Positions 44,116 to 54,535 are shown, numbered from the stretch's first letter. The stretch is DNA of 64,000 nt from an uncultured Roseobacter sp. (GCF_947495275.1 NZ_CANLYL010000001.1:62001-126000), one strand, 5' to 3'. Program-made: numbers and translations. Notes: a model not told the origin generated them from the sequence alone.

Positions 44116-44745
44116 ATGCAAGTTATCCTTCTCGAACGCGTCGCAAAACTGGGCCAGATGGGCGAAGTCGTCGATGTGAAACCCGGCTATGCGCGCAACT
44201 TCCTGCTGCCGCAGGGCAAGGCACTTTCCGCGTCGAAATCCAACATCGAAGCCTTCGAGCAGCAAAAAGCGCAGCTTGAAGCCCGCAATCTGGAAACCAA
44301 GAAAGAAGCAGAATCGCTGGCAGAGAAACTCGACGGACAGCAGTTCATCGTGATTCGCTCCGCCTCCGATGCTGGCGCGCTTTATGGTTCCGTCACAACA
44401 CGTGACGCAGCCGAAGCTGCAACCGAAGCCGGTTTCTCAGTTGACCGCAAACAGGTTGTTCTGGCGCCGATCAAGGAGCTGGGTCTGCACGAGGTGCAAA
44501 TCGTTCTGCACCCCGAGGTTGACGCGACAATCGAACTGAACGTGGCACGCTCCGCTGAAGAAGCCGAGCTGCAAGCTGCCGGTAAATCCATTCAGGAACT
44601 GGCTGCCGAAGAAGAAGCCGCGGCTGAATTCGAAATCGCGGAACTTTTTGAAGACATCGGAGCCGCCACGTCTGAGGATGAAGATCTGGCCGAAGCGGTT
44701 GCCGAGCCTTCCGAGGACGATCAGGACGACGCAAGCAAAGCCTGA
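44116..44745 (+). CDS. rplI: 50S ribosomal protein L9 with acidic tail
   Basis: A 209-residue L9. The N-terminal domain [20 protein letters not shown] followed by [16 protein letters not shown] is canonical, with the connecting helix and C-terminal domain up to about residue 150. Residues about 155-209 are an extra tail dominated by Glu, Asp and Ala, longer than the about 150 residues of E. coli L9. AAGGAG precedes it and a terminator follows. Confidence 0.97.
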   Translation: MQVILLERVAKLGQMGEVVDVKPGYARNFLLPQGKALSASKSNIEAFEQQKAQLEARNLETKKEAESLAEKLDGQQFIVIRSASDAGALYGSVTTRDAAEAATEAGFSVDRKQVVLAPIKELGLHEVQIVLHPEVDATIELNVARSAEEAELQAAGKSIQELAAEEEAAAEFEIAELFEDIGAATSEDEDLAEAVAEPSEDDQDDASKA

Positions 44746-44767
44746 TCCGCGTTCTTCGCTTCAAAGA

Positions 44768-44804
44768 GAAAGCCGGGTGCCGCAAAGGGACCCGGCTTTT
44801 TCAT
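44768..44804 (+). terminator. Intrinsic terminator after rplI
   Basis: AAAGCCGGGT and ACCCGGCTTT form a 10-bp stem with an 11-nt loop, followed by TTTTTCATTTT. Ends the ribosomal protein operon. Confidence 0.92.
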
Positions 44805-44853
44805 TTTCAACTCTGATGTGTTAGGCCACGGTCATGGCACACCATGGAATCTC

Positions 44854-45381
44854 ATGAACAACCGCGTCCTGATCTCCGGATGTTCCGGCGGCGGCAAATC
44901 GAGTTTGATTGACGCATTGCACGACCGTGGTTACCCGGTGGTTGCGGAACCCGGTCGTCGTGTGATTGCAAGCGAAGAGGCGCAAGGCGGCTCAGCCTTT
45001 CCCTGGACCGACATGCCCGCCTTTCTGGACAAGGCATTGCAGATGGCCTGGCAGGATCTGACCACACTTCAGGAAACGGCGGATTGGGCTTTTTTCGACC
45101 GGGGCGTGATCGACGCGGTGTCAGCACAGGCACATTTCCTGAATCGCCCCATTGATCAGAGGGTGCTGACCACGCAGATTTACCACCACACCGTTTTCCT
45201 CGTACCGCCGTGGCCGGAAATTTACCGCACCGACGCCGCAAGGCGTCATGACCTGAAAGACGCCATTGCCGAGCACGACCGGCTTTCAAAGGTTTTGGTG
45301 AAAATGCGTTACCGGGTTGTGAGTATTCCAAAGATGACCATCGCTGAGCGCGCTGATTTCATTCTGGATCAATTGGCCTGA
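44854..45381 (+). CDS. AAA family P-loop ATPase/kinase-like protein
   Basis: A 175-residue single-domain P-loop protein of the AAA_28 type. Walker A is SGCSGGGKSSLIDAL (residues 8-22) and the Walker B-like stretch is ADWAFFDRGVIDAV (about 87-100). The C-terminal LID-like region is basic (RTDAARRHDLKD). This resembles small nucleotide or sugar kinases, but the substrate is unknown. Start at 44854 gives MNNRVLISG, canonical for the family. Confidence 0.8.
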   Translation: MNNRVLISGCSGGGKSSLIDALHDRGYPVVAEPGRRVIASEEAQGGSAFPWTDMPAFLDKALQMAWQDLTTLQETADWAFFDRGVIDAVSAQAHFLNRPIDQRVLTTQIYHHTVFLVPPWPEIYRTDAARRHDLKDAIAEHDRLSKVLVKMRYRVVSIPKMTIAERADFILDQLA

Positions 45382-45493
45382 CAAACCGGTACCACATGTC
45401 AGCGGCCTGCCGCGCATCTCGTTGAAAACTGCTTGCGCTGGCCTTGGCCTGCGTCACACTCGCCAGATCGTTCAATGAGCCGAAAGCGCTGTC

Positions 45494-45961
45494 ATGACAT
45501 TACAATCCCGCCGCTTGTTTCTCGCCCTGTCCGGCGCGTCCTTGCTATCGGCCTGCGCCGGATCACCACCAACGCCCTCCGAGCCGCCGCTTTATCCCAA
45601 TGAAACGCCCGAACTGCGCCGCCTGATCAATCAATACGCCGATTTTTACGAACTGCCCCGCCCGCTGGTGCACAAACTGGCCATTCGTGAAAGCACGCAC
45701 CGTCCCTGGGCACGCAACGGGCCCTATTACGGATTGCTCCAGATACTGCCGGAAACCGCCCGCACCATGGGGTTTCGCGGACAACCTGATGATCTACTCG
45801 ATGCCGAAACCAATCTGAAATACGCTGGCAAATATCTGCGCGGGGCCTGGCTGTTGTCGGATGGCGATCAGGACACAGCGATCATGTGGTATGCGCGCGG
45901 CTATTACTATGAGGCCAAACGGCGCGGATTACTGGTCGAAACAGGTCTGCGCCCCGGCTGA
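45494..45961 (+). CDS. Lipoprotein lytic transglycosylase (SLT)
   Basis: A 155-residue lytic murein transglycosylase. The signal ends with a lipobox (SLLSAC, Cys21), so it is likely an envelope lipoprotein. The catalytic Glu is in LAIRESTHRPWARNGPYYGL, followed by LLQILPETARTMGF and the typical NLKYAGKYLRGAWLL. It cleaves glycan strands to 1,6-anhydro products. It is short, essentially one SLT domain. Confidence 0.92.
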   Translation: MTLQSRRLFLALSGASLLSACAGSPPTPSEPPLYPNETPELRRLINQYADFYELPRPLVHKLAIRESTHRPWARNGPYYGLLQILPETARTMGFRGQPDDLLDAETNLKYAGKYLRGAWLLSDGDQDTAIMWYARGYYYEAKRRGLLVETGLRPG

Positions 45962-46087
45962 GCGTACCACCTGTGCGCGAAACTTGCGCTTGACGGAAAT
46001 CCGACGGCAGATAATCCTGACAGTCATGATGCTGTGATCTGCCTGCGGCATGCCCCTACCCAACCCAAAACCAAAAGGATCCCCACC

Positions 46088-48046
46088 ATGACCCTTCGCC
46101 TCTCCCGCCGTTCTTTTATTGCCGGTAGCGCCGGTCTTCTGGCCGTGCATCCTTTTTCGGTGCATGCGGCAGCGGGGCAAGCGCATTTGCGATTGATGGA
46201 AACCACCGATCTGCACGTGCACGTTTTTCCCTACGACTACTACGCGGACAAACCGCGTGACACGGTCGGGCTGGCGCGCACGGCCTCCATCGTGAGCGAT
46301 ATCCGTGCCGAGGCGACAAACTCCCTGCTATTGGACAACGGCGATTTCCTGCAAGGCAATCCGATGGGCGACTACATCGCCTATGAGCGCGGTATGAAAG
46401 ACGGTGACATGCATCCGGTCATCGCGGCAATGAATGCGGTGGGGTTTGACGCCTCCACCCTGGGCAATCACGAGTTCAACTATGGCCTTGATTTTCTGAT
46501 GAAATCTCTGGCGGGCGCAGACTTCCCCTTGGTTTCCGCCAATGTGGTTAAGGAAATGGGGGCCACTCCCACCGCCGATACCACGCTGATCAAACCCTAT
46601 ACGATCATTGAACGCAGCCTGACGGATGGCGTAGGTGAAACCCATTCCGTCAAGATCGGTCTGATTGGGTTTGTGCCGCCGCAGATCATGAATTGGGACC
46701 GGCGCCACCTCGAAGGCAAAGTGCAGGCCCGCGACATCCTGCAAGCCGCCCGCGCCTACGTGCCGCAAATGAAGGAAGAAGGCGCGGACATCATCATCGC
46801 GCTATCGCATTCCGGCATTGGGTCCGCTGACGAAAGCGAGATGATGGAAAATGCTTCTGTCCCGCTGGCCGCCGTGCCGGGGATCGACGCGATCCTGACC
46901 GGGCACAGCCATCTGGTCTTCCCCTCCGGCACTTATCAGGACTACGCCGCCGTGGATGCCGGTGCGGGTACGATCCACGGCAAACCGGCCACCATGGGTG
47001 GGTTCTGGGGCAGTCACCTTGGGCTGATCGACCTGATGCTGGAACGCGATGGCAGCGGCTGGCGCATCGCCGGTCATGCCTCCGAAGCACGGCCCATTTC
47101 AAAGCGCAACGAAGACCGCTCCATCACCGCGCTGGTGGAAAGCGATGATGCCGTGCTCGCCAGTGTTCAACAGCAGCATGACGAGACGCTGACCTATGTG
47201 CGGCGCGCGGTTGGCAAAACGGATGCAAACCTGCACAGCTATTTTGCGCTGGTTGCCGACGATCCTTCGGTGCAGATCGTGTCCAACGCACAAACTTGGT
47301 ACATAAAGGAAATGCTGCAAGGCACTGAATATGAAGGACTTCCTGTTCTGTCAGCCGCTGCCCCGTTCAAGGCTGGCGGGCGTGGTGGGCCGGAGTACTA
47401 TACCGACGTGCCAAAAGGCGATGTGGCGATCAAGAATGTCTCTGATCTCTACCTCTACCCCAATACCGCCCGCGCCGTTCTGGTCACGGGTGCCGAGGTC
47501 AAGGACTGGCTGGAGCGGTCTGCGGGTATCTTCAATCAGGTCACGCCCGGCCAGGCTGATCAACCCCTGATCAATGAGAATTTCCCGTCCTACAATTTTG
47601 ATGTCATGGACGGGGTGACCTATCAGATCGACCTCAGCCAGCCGTCGAAATTCGACCCCAAGGGCGCGTTGATCAATGCGGAGGCGAACCGGATCGTTGA
47701 TCTGAAGTACAACGGTGAACCCCTTGACCTCGAACAGAAATTCATCATCGCGACGAATAATTACCGCGCGGGCGGCGGCGGCGATTTCCCCGGTGCCAAA
47801 GGTGACAGCATTGTCTTTGAAGGACCGGACACCAACCGGGATGTGATCGTGCGCTACATTGTGCAAAACGGCACCGTGAGCCCCAAGGCGGATGCAAACT
47901 GGACCTTCAAACCGCTCGACGGTGCGTCGGTTCTGTTCGACACTGGCCCCAAGGCGGAGGATTATGTGGATGACGTCAAAGGCATGACCGTAGCGCCTGC
48001 TGGCGAAGGCGCGGACGGTTTTGCGCGGTTCCGCATCCAGCTCTAG
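46088..48046 (+). CDS. cpdB: 2',3'-cyclic-nucleotide 2'-phosphodiesterase/3'-nucleotidase
   Basis: A 652-residue periplasmic metallophosphoesterase that degrades cyclic nucleotides and 3'-nucleotides for phosphate and nucleoside salvage. A Tat-type signal is present (LSRRSFIAGSAGLLAVHPFS, residues 4-23 and on to VHA). Metal ligands appear in METTDLHVHVFPYDYY, LLDNGDFLQGNPMGDY, STLGNHEFNYGLDFL and AILTGHSHLVFPSG. The C-terminal 5'-nucleotidase domain begins near residue 380. Start at 46088 precedes the Tat motif; the longer frame to 46034 is not needed. Confidence 0.94.
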   Translation: MTLRLSRRSFIAGSAGLLAVHPFSVHAAAGQAHLRLMETTDLHVHVFPYDYYADKPRDTVGLARTASIVSDIRAEATNSLLLDNGDFLQGNPMGDYIAYERGMKDGDMHPVIAAMNAVGFDASTLGNHEFNYGLDFLMKSLAGADFPLVSANVVKEMGATPTADTTLIKPYTIIERSLTDGVGETHSVKIGLIGFVPPQIMNWDRRHLEGKVQARDILQAARAYVPQMKEEGADIIIALSHSGIGSADESEMMENASVPLAAVPGIDAILTGHSHLVFPSGTYQDYAAVDAGAGTIHGKPATMGGFWGSHLGLIDLMLERDGSGWRIAGHASEARPISKRNEDRSITALVESDDAVLASVQQQHDETLTYVRRAVGKTDANLHSYFALVADDPSVQIVSNAQTWYIKEMLQGTEYEGLPVLSAAAPFKAGGRGGPEYYTDVPKGDVAIKNVSDLYLYPNTARAVLVTGAEVKDWLERSAGIFNQVTPGQADQPLINENFPSYNFDVMDGVTYQIDLSQPSKFDPKGALINAEANRIVDLKYNGEPLDLEQKFIIATNNYRAGGGGDFPGAKGDSIVFEGPDTNRDVIVRYIVQNGTVSPKADANWTFKPLDGASVLFDTGPKAEDYVDDVKGMTVAPAGEGADGFARFRIQL

Positions 48047-48060
48047 GAACCGATCCAAAT

Positions 48061-48096
48061 AAAAAGGGCCGCAGCAGAAATGCGCGGCCCTCCCTT
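48061..48096. terminator. Terminator between cpdB and tig
   Basis: AGGGCCGC (48065-48072) and GCGGCCCT (48084-48091) form an 8-bp stem with an 11-nt loop. An A-rich 5' flank gives a T run on the minus strand for tig; a T-containing flank serves cpdB. Bidirectional. Confidence 0.8.
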
Positions 48097-48114
48097 AACG
48101 GATCGAAGACAGAT

Positions 48115-49446
48115 TTATTCGTCTTCCAGGGCCTCGACAGCCTTTTGCAGGTCGTCCTTGGAAATTTCTTTTTCCGTGACCGACGCTTGTTCAAACACGT
48201 GATCGACAACCTTGTCTTCAAACAGGGGCGCGCGCATCTGTTGCTGCATCTGCTGGTTTTGCTGAACAAATTCAAAGAACTGGCGTTCCTGACCGGGGTA
48301 CTGGCGCGCCTGCGCCATGATTGCCTGTGTCATTTCAGCGTCCGTCACTTCCACTTCCGCCTTCTGACCGATCTCGGCCAGCAACAGACCCAGACGCACG
48401 CGACGTGTCGCCAGAGCGCTGTGCTCATCCGTGGTCTCGATTTCCGGATGATCGTGGCCTTCAACTTCGGGGTTTTCTTCGTGCCACAACTGGTGCGCGA
48501 TCTGTTTGGCTTCGGCTTCGACCAATGAAGGTGGCAGGTCAAAATCAACCAATCCGTCCAGCGCGTCCAGAAGACCCCGCTTCATGACCGCACGTGCCGC
48601 GCCCGCGTATTCCGCCTCAAGACGTTCGGCGATCTGCGTCTTCAGTGCAGCCAGGTCTTCGGCACCGAATTTGGTGGCCAGCTCATCGTTGATTTCTGCG
48701 GCGACCGGCTCTTTGACTTCCTTGATCGTGCAATCAAAGGTCGCTTCCTTCCCCTTCAGGTTTTCGGCCTGATAGTCTTCAGGGAACGAAACATTCACCA
48801 GTTTCTCTTCACCCACTTTCACACCGACCAGCTGCTCTTCGAATCCGGGAATGAATGAATTGGAGCCCAGCACCAGCGGGTAATCCTCGGCGGAGCCGCC
48901 ATCAAAGGCTTCGCCGTCCACTTTTCCGACAAAGTTCATGACCACCTGATCGCCATCCTTGGCCTTCGACCCTTTTTTGCGGGCCTTAAAGTCCTGAGCC
49001 GTTTCGGCCAAGTTGGCCAAGGCTTCGTCAATGGCCTCATCTTCCGCCTTCACAACCAGCTTTTCGAGCTCGATCTTGGCATAGTCGATTTCCGGAATTT
49101 CCGGCAGCGCCTCATATGACATCGACACTTCGACGTCATCGCCCTCTTTCCAGTCTTCATTGGTCATTTTGACTTCCGGCTGCAACGCCGGGCGGTCGCC
49201 GGATTTCTCGAAATGATCACTCATGGCACCGTCGATGCTCTCCTGCATCGCTTCGCCCATCACGCGCTGACCAAACTGCTTTTTCAGCAGAGCCATGGGC
49301 ACCTTGCCTTTGCGGAAGCCTTTCATTTCAACGTCCGGCTGGGCTTCGGCCAGTTTTTCGTTAACCTTGGCCTCCAGTTCAGTCGCAGTGACCGTGATGG
49401 CGTAGCCGCGTTTCAGACCTTCGTTAAGCGTCTCGGTGACCTGCAT
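48115..49446 (-). CDS. tig: Trigger factor
   Basis: A 443-residue ribosome-associated chaperone and prolyl isomerase. N-terminal ribosome-binding signature ([20 protein letters not shown], about residues 34-53), FKBP-type domain (about 160-245, [20 protein letters not shown]) and the helical C-terminal chaperone domain. The ATG at 49446 gives [19 protein letters not shown], canonical; the open frame extends upstream to 49542 without support. Confidence 0.97.
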   Translation of the reverse strand: MQVTETLNEGLKRGYAITVTATELEAKVNEKLAEAQPDVEMKGFRKGKVPMALLKKQFGQRVMGEAMQESIDGAMSDHFEKSGDRPALQPEVKMTNEDWKEGDDVEVSMSYEALPEIPEIDYAKIELEKLVVKAEDEAIDEALANLAETAQDFKARKKGSKAKDGDQVVMNFVGKVDGEAFDGGSAEDYPLVLGSNSFIPGFEEQLVGVKVGEEKLVNVSFPEDYQAENLKGKEATFDCTIKEVKEPVAAEINDELATKFGAEDLAALKTQIAERLEAEYAGAARAVMKRGLLDALDGLVDFDLPPSLVEAEAKQIAHQLWHEENPEVEGHDHPEIETTDEHSALATRRVRLGLLLAEIGQKAEVEVTDAEMTQAIMAQARQYPGQERQFFEFVQQNQQMQQQMRAPLFEDKVVDHVFEQASVTEKEISKDDLQKAVEALEDE

Positions 49447-49595
49447 GTGTGCTCCATGTAAAAAAGGCGCGCCGAACAGGCGCGGGGCATAAATTTCCGC
49501 CCTTCTAAGTGGCCAGAGAGCAAGGTGCAAGAGGGCGATCACGTCAAAGCGATCGGTTCTGGCGTGGCGTCAGGATCAACCCGTCTTGGGTTTAC

Positions 49596-49681
49596 TGGTG
49601 CGGGCGGTGGGACTCGAACCCACACGGCCATACGGCCTCCAGATTTTAAGTCTGGTATGTCTACCATTCCATCACGCCCGC
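49596..49681 (-). tRNA. tRNA-Leu (anticodon TAA)
   Basis: On the minus strand the acceptor stem GCGGGCG/CGCCCGC, a long variable arm, the anticodon stem-loop CCAGA-CTTAAAA-TCTGG (anticodon TAA) and the T loop GGTTCGAGTCC form a class II tRNA of 86 nt with encoded CCA (TGG at 49596-49598 on the plus strand). It reads UUA leucine codons. Confidence 0.96.
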
Positions 49682-49866
49682 AACATGGCGCCAATGCATC
49701 GGGCTCGACCTCTCGAATGTTCCGGCGGAAACGCAGGTCAGGCAAAACGCATCGTATCGCAAGCGGCCTTTGGCCCTGGATCAGCGGTCGTCCGACCCGT
49801 TCATCCAACCGAAGTCGCTTGCGGCACGCCGCGCACCATAGCGCAGCAATTGCCAGTGTAAACGGG

Positions 49867-50421
49867 TCAGATATCTTTTCCGGGCAATGCCAAGGGGCCG
49901 CCATCAGCTAACAGGAAACGCTCCGAAAGCCAGGGGTTATTTTTCAGCGCTTCGAGCAATTGCGCCCGCGCCTCGTCTATCCGCCCCAGGTTCATCAAGG
50001 TAAGCGCACGTCCGGACTGGGCGGGCACATGGGTCGGCGACAACATCAGCGCTTTATCCAGATCAACCAGAGCCTTGGCATAGTCCTCGCGTAAAAAATG
50101 AATGTAGGCCCGTTGGTTGAACCCTTCCGCATAAGTCGGGCAGTAGCTTGCAAGCCGATCAAATTCCTTGAGAGCGCCCGCAAAATCGTAACTGTCTCGC
50201 CGTTTCAGGCCGTTATTCAAAACCTCTTGAGCAGCCTCATTCGGCGCGCGCAACCATACCTGCCACATCTTGCCAGATATTTCCCGGCCCGCACGATCAT
50301 TGGTTGCCGCGCGCGCCGCGTCAAACAAGCCCTCCAATTCCATCGAATGATCCTCGGGTGCGGGGCAATCGGCAAAAACAGGGCTGGCGACAAAAGCGGC
50401 TGCGAATAGGAGTTTTTTCAT
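49867..50421 (-). CDS. Exported TPR-repeat protein
   Basis: A 184-residue protein with a signal peptide (MKKLLFAAAFVASPVFA) and three tetratricopeptide-like helices: AGALKEFDRLASYCPTYAEG, YAKALVDLDKALMLSPTHVP and IDEARAQLLEALKNNPWLSE, so a protein-interaction module in the periplasm. Two Cys (CPAPE after the signal, and SYCPTY) might form a disulfide. AGAGG precedes the ATG at 50421. Function unknown. Confidence 0.85.
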   Translation of the reverse strand: MKKLLFAAAFVASPVFADCPAPEDHSMELEGLFDAARAATNDRAGREISGKMWQVWLRAPNEAAQEVLNNGLKRRDSYDFAGALKEFDRLASYCPTYAEGFNQRAYIHFLREDYAKALVDLDKALMLSPTHVPAQSGRALTLMNLGRIDEARAQLLEALKNNPWLSERFLLADGGPLALPGKDI

Positions 50422-50452
50422 AACCTCTATTCTGAATTCAAAATCGCGGCGG

Positions 50453-50953
50453 TCAAGACGTGTCCGCCAACATCGTTTCCTTGACAGCTTCCATTGCCAC
50501 ATAGGTGGATGTGCCGGCAACATGGGGCAATGTCGATATCGTGTCCCCCAGAAACTGCCGGTATTGTGACATATCGCTCGTCCGCACCTTCAGGAGGTAG
50601 TCAAAACTGCCCGCGATCATATGGGCCTGTTCAATTTCCGGCACCCGCACAACTGCGGCATTGAACGCGGTCAAGGCTTTCTCGCGCGTGTCACTCAGGC
50701 GCACCTCGACAAAAGCAACGTGATCCAACCCCAGCTGAATCGGGTCCAACAAGGCGCGGTAACCGATGATCACCCCGGTTTGCTCCAGCCGTCTGAGCCG
50801 CGCCTGCGTCGGAGATTTGGACAAACCAATGCGTTTTGCGAGATCGGTGATGCTGATGCGCCCGTCTTCTGCAAGTACCGATAGAATCGCCCGATCGAAC
50901 CGGTCCAGATCCAGTTGCGCATTCTGTTCGTCTTTACTTGAATATTTTATCAT
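50453..50953 (-). CDS. putR: Lrp/AsnC family regulator, likely PutR
   Basis: A 166-residue Lrp-type regulator: N-terminal HTH (LDRFDRAILSVLAEDGRISI then TDLAKRIGLSKSPTQARLRR) and a C-terminal RAM effector domain (AFVEVRLSDT..., SFDYLLKVRT). It is divergent from putA with an 85-bp shared promoter region; in Rhodobacter-type bacteria an Lrp family PutR activates putA in response to proline. The start at 50953 has GGAGG upstream. The name is inference from position and family. Confidence 0.88.
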   Translation of the reverse strand: MIKYSSKDEQNAQLDLDRFDRAILSVLAEDGRISITDLAKRIGLSKSPTQARLRRLEQTGVIIGYRALLDPIQLGLDHVAFVEVRLSDTREKALTAFNAAVVRVPEIEQAHMIAGSFDYLLKVRTSDMSQYRQFLGDTISTLPHVAGTSTYVAMEAVKETMLADTS

Positions 50954-51038
50954 TCTGCCTCCCAAACATCCCCTATTTGGTCATTATGACTTCGAAACAT
51001 CATATAGACTATAACAAGTTTCCAATGGAGTTTGTGAA

Positions 51039-54000
51039 ATGGCTCGCGATATCTCGCTCTCTCTGCGCCATCAGATCGATTCTGGCACATACGCTGATCA
51101 AAATACCGTTTTACAGAAGTTGATGGCCTCCGCCGCGCTCAGCGCTGACGCGCGCCAGGAGATCAGCAACAACGCGGCACAGTTGGTGCGGGATATTCGC
51201 GGCGCCACCGCCCCCGGCATGATGGAGGTTTTTCTGGCTGAATACGGCCTGTCAACCGATGAAGGGGTCGCCCTGATGTGCCTTGCAGAGGCGTTGCTGC
51301 GCGTACCGGATGCCGACACCATCGACGCCTTGATCGAAGATAAAATTGCGCCCTCCGATTGGGGACGCCATCTGGGCCATTCCACCTCCAGCCTCGTGAA
51401 CGCATCGACTTGGGCCTTGATGCTGACGGGCCGTGTTCTGGATGACGAACAGCCCGGACCTGTCCGGCATTTGCGCGCCGCGATCAAGCGACTTGGCGAG
51501 CCGGTGATCAGAACCGCCGTCAGCCGCGCGATGAAGGAAATGGGGCGTCAGTTCGTATTGGGAGAGGACATTAACTCCGCGATGCAACGCGCCGCAAACA
51601 TGGAGAAAAAAGGATATACATATTCCTATGATATGTTGGGGGAAGCGGCGCGCACCGAAGCTGACGCCAAGCGGTATCACCTGAGCTATTCGCGGGCGAT
51701 CTCGGCCATTGCAACGGCCTGCACGTCGGACGACATTCGGCGCAACCCCGGTATTTCCGTCAAGCTTTCGGCGCTGCATCCACGCTATGAGGTCGCACAG
51801 GAAGAGGCGGTGATGACCGATCTGGTGCCGCGTCTGCGGGCGCTGGCGCTGCTGGCCAAATCCGCAGGGATGGGGCTGAACGTGGACGCCGAAGAAGCGG
51901 ACCGCCTGGCCCTGTCGCTGGAGGTGATCGACCGCGTCATGTCCGAACCTGCGCTTGCGGGTTGGGACGGCTTTGGCATCGTGGTTCAGGCTTACGGCCC
52001 GCGCGCGGGCACCGTTATCCAGACGCTTTACGACATGGCCGTGCGGCATGATCGCAAGATCATGGTGCGGCTGGTCAAGGGCGCTTATTGGGATACGGAA
52101 ATCAAACGCGCCCAAGTCGAAGGCATCGACGGCTTTCCGGTTTTCGCCCAAAAGGCCGCGACCGATGTGTCCTATATCTGCAATGCTCGGACCCTGTTGG
52201 GCATGACCGACCGCATTTATCCGCAATTCGCAACGCATAACGCCCACACCGTGGCGGCCATTCTGCATATGGCAGACGATCCGGAGCTTTATGAGTTCCA
52301 GCGTCTGCACGGTATGGGCGAGACGTTACACGGTCTGGTCATGGCGCAGAACAAGACGCGCTGCCGGATTTACGCCCCCGTCGGCGCGCACCGCGACCTG
52401 CTGGCCTATCTGGTGCGGCGTTTGCTGGAAAACGGCGCAAACTCAAGCTTCGTCAACCAGATTGTGGATGAGGATGTTCCGCCCGAGGTGGTTGCCGCCG
52501 ATCCGTTCGACACGCTCCGGGCCGCGACGGGTGCAAACATTCCAACGGGTCCGGAAATTTTCCTGCCGGTGCGGGCAAATGCAAAGGGCTTTGACCTTGC
52601 GCATGCACAGACGCTGGACGCCATTGATGCCGCGCGCGCGCCTTTTGCCAAACATGCATGGGCCGCGACACCACTGTTGGCCGGGCCGCTCGATGACGCG
52701 GGCGGTGCGGTCAATGTGGCCAACCCCGCAGATCCGGACGACAGTCCCGGCACGGTGCAAAATGCCACCGCTAAGGATGTCGCGACAGCCTTTGATGCAG
52801 CCGCCCCATGGTCTGCACCCCTGACCGAACGTCGAACCGTTCTCCTGCGCGCGGCTGATCTGATGGAGGACCGTTACGGCGAGATTTTTGCGCTGCTGGT
52901 GCGGGAGGCCGGAAAAGGCCTGCCGGATTGCGTCGCAGAGTTGCGCGAAGGGGTGGATTTTCTGCGCTACTATGCGGCCCAGGCCACAAATACGCCCGCA
53001 GCCGGTATTTTCACCTGTGTTTCCCCGTGGAACTTCCCCTTTGCGATCTTTTGCGGTCAGGTGACAGCAGCCCTCGCGGCAGGCAATGCGGTCCTGGCAA
53101 AACCGGCCGAACAGACGCCGCTGACCGCCTATCTGGCGGTGTCGATTCTGCATGAGGCGGGTGTGCCACGTACGGCGCTGCAACTCCTGCCCGGTGGCGG
53201 TGACATCGGTGCGCTGGTGACATCGGACGCGCGTGTAGGCGGCGTGGCCTTCACCGGCTCCACCGCAACGGCGCAGCGTATCCGCGCGGCCATGGCCGAG
53301 CATTGCGCACCCGGCACACCGCTGATTGCGGAAACGGGCGGCTTGAACGCCATGATCGTGGACAGTACAGCGCTGCCCGAACAGGCCGTTCAGGCGGTGA
53401 TCGAAAGCGCCTTCCAGTCGGCAGGCCAAAGATGTTCCGCGCTGCGCTGCCTCTATGTGCAGGAAGACATCGCCGAAGATTTCACCAAGATGCTGATCGG
53501 TGCGATGCAAGCGCTGCGTCTGGGCGCGCCCTGGCAGATATCCACCGATGTGGGGCCCGTCATTGACGAGGCCGCGCGCAAAAGCATCGCGGATCACATC
53601 GCCACGGCGCGCGCCGATGGTCGGGTTATCGCGGAGTTGAAAGCGCCGGAGACGGGGTGCTTCATCGCGCCCACCCTGATCAAAATTGATGGCATTCACG
53701 CACTGGAGCGCGAGATTTTCGGACCGGTGTTGCATCTGGCGCGATTCAAATCCGGCGATCTGGACCGGGTGATCGATGCGATCAACGCCACCGGTTACGG
53801 CCTGACATTCGGATTGCATACGCGGATCGACGACCGCGTGCAGCATATCTCGGAACGTATCGAGGCCGGGAACATCTATATCAACCGCAACCAGATCGGC
53901 GCCATTGTGGGCAGCCAGCCCTTTGGCGGCGAAGGGCTGTCCGGCACCGGGCCAAAGGCGGGCGGGCCGAATTATCTGCCGCGCTTTGCCGAAGCTGACC

Positions 54001-54464
54001 GCGAAACCCGCGAAGGCAGTTGGGACACTGAAATGACCGCCCTGCCCCAGGTGACTACACCCCCCGCTCAGCCGTTGTCGACGCAAAGCCTGCCGGGGCC
54101 TACGGGCGAATCCAACCGTCTCAGCACCCTGCCACGGGCTGCCCTGCTGTGCATGGGACCGGGTGCCGAGACCGCAAGAGCGCAGGCCCGCGCGGTGGAA
54201 GCTCTGGGCGGTGTCGCCGTGCTGGCCACCGGTTCCATTGACCCCGCGGCCCTGACGGAGGGCCCCGCATACGGCGGCGTTCTATGGTGGGGGGATGACG
54301 CGACTGGCCGCGCCATCGAAAAAGCCCTCGCCCAACGCAGCGGACCCATCATTCCGCTGATCCCCGGCCTGCCGGACACGGCGCGCGTCAGGGCTGAGCG
54401 CCACGTCTGCGTTGACACCACGGCTTCGGGCGGCAATGCAGCCCTGCTGGGTGCCGCCACGTAA
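51039..54464 (+). CDS. putA: Bifunctional proline dehydrogenase/P5C dehydrogenase
   Basis: An 1141-residue enzyme oxidising proline to glutamate. The FAD proline dehydrogenase barrel (about 75-480, with RYHLSYSRAISAIATACTS and RLVKGAYWDTEIKRAQVEGI) is followed by the P5C dehydrogenase (about 540-1000), with SPWNFPFAIFCGQVTAAL, Glu in IAETGGLNAMIVDSTALPEQ and the catalytic Cys in SAGQRCSALRCLYVQ. A C-terminal domain ends the chain. There is no N-terminal ribbon-helix-helix DNA-binding domain, so regulation is by the divergent Lrp protein. GGAG lies 11 nt before the ATG. Confidence 0.97.
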   Translation: MARDISLSLRHQIDSGTYADQNTVLQKLMASAALSADARQEISNNAAQLVRDIRGATAPGMMEVFLAEYGLSTDEGVALMCLAEALLRVPDADTIDALIEDKIAPSDWGRHLGHSTSSLVNASTWALMLTGRVLDDEQPGPVRHLRAAIKRLGEPVIRTAVSRAMKEMGRQFVLGEDINSAMQRAANMEKKGYTYSYDMLGEAARTEADAKRYHLSYSRAISAIATACTSDDIRRNPGISVKLSALHPRYEVAQEEAVMTDLVPRLRALALLAKSAGMGLNVDAEEADRLALSLEVIDRVMSEPALAGWDGFGIVVQAYGPRAGTVIQTLYDMAVRHDRKIMVRLVKGAYWDTEIKRAQVEGIDGFPVFAQKAATDVSYICNARTLLGMTDRIYPQFATHNAHTVAAILHMADDPELYEFQRLHGMGETLHGLVMAQNKTRCRIYAPVGAHRDLLAYLVRRLLENGANSSFVNQIVDEDVPPEVVAADPFDTLRAATGANIPTGPEIFLPVRANAKGFDLAHAQTLDAIDAARAPFAKHAWAATPLLAGPLDDAGGAVNVANPADPDDSPGTVQNATAKDVATAFDAAAPWSAPLTERRTVLLRAADLMEDRYGEIFALLVREAGKGLPDCVAELREGVDFLRYYAAQATNTPAAGIFTCVSPWNFPFAIFCGQVTAALAAGNAVLAKPAEQTPLTAYLAVSILHEAGVPRTALQLLPGGGDIGALVTSDARVGGVAFTGSTATAQRIRAAMAEHCAPGTPLIAETGGLNAMIVDSTALPEQAVQAVIESAFQSAGQRCSALRCLYVQEDIAEDFTKMLIGAMQALRLGAPWQISTDVGPVIDEAARKSIADHIATARADGRVIAELKAPETGCFIAPTLIKIDGIHALEREIFGPVLHLARFKSGDLDRVIDAINATGYGLTFGLHTRIDDRVQHISERIEAGNIYINRNQIGAIVGSQPFGGEGLSGTGPKAGGPNYLPRFAEADRETREGSWDTEMTALPQVTTPPAQPLSTQSLPGPTGESNRLSTLPRAALLCMGPGAETARAQARAVEALGGVAVLATGSIDPAALTEGPAYGGVLWWGDDATGRAIEKALAQRSGPIIPLIPGLPDTARVRAERHVCVDTTASGGNAALLGAAT

Positions 54465-54535
54465 AACAGCCCGCCCCGGCAAATCTTGCGTCGGGGCGGC
54501 TTGACGCCACCGGGTCAATCGCCCAGCCTGCCGCC

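Noticed and set aside
51252-54086. Long antisense frames (352 and 547 codons) inside putA
   Set aside because: Shadow frames caused by GC-rich third positions; no homology signs and putA is intact.
54472-54502. GC-rich inverted repeat after putA as a terminator
   Set aside because: Stem is good but no T tract follows, so I do not list it as a terminator.
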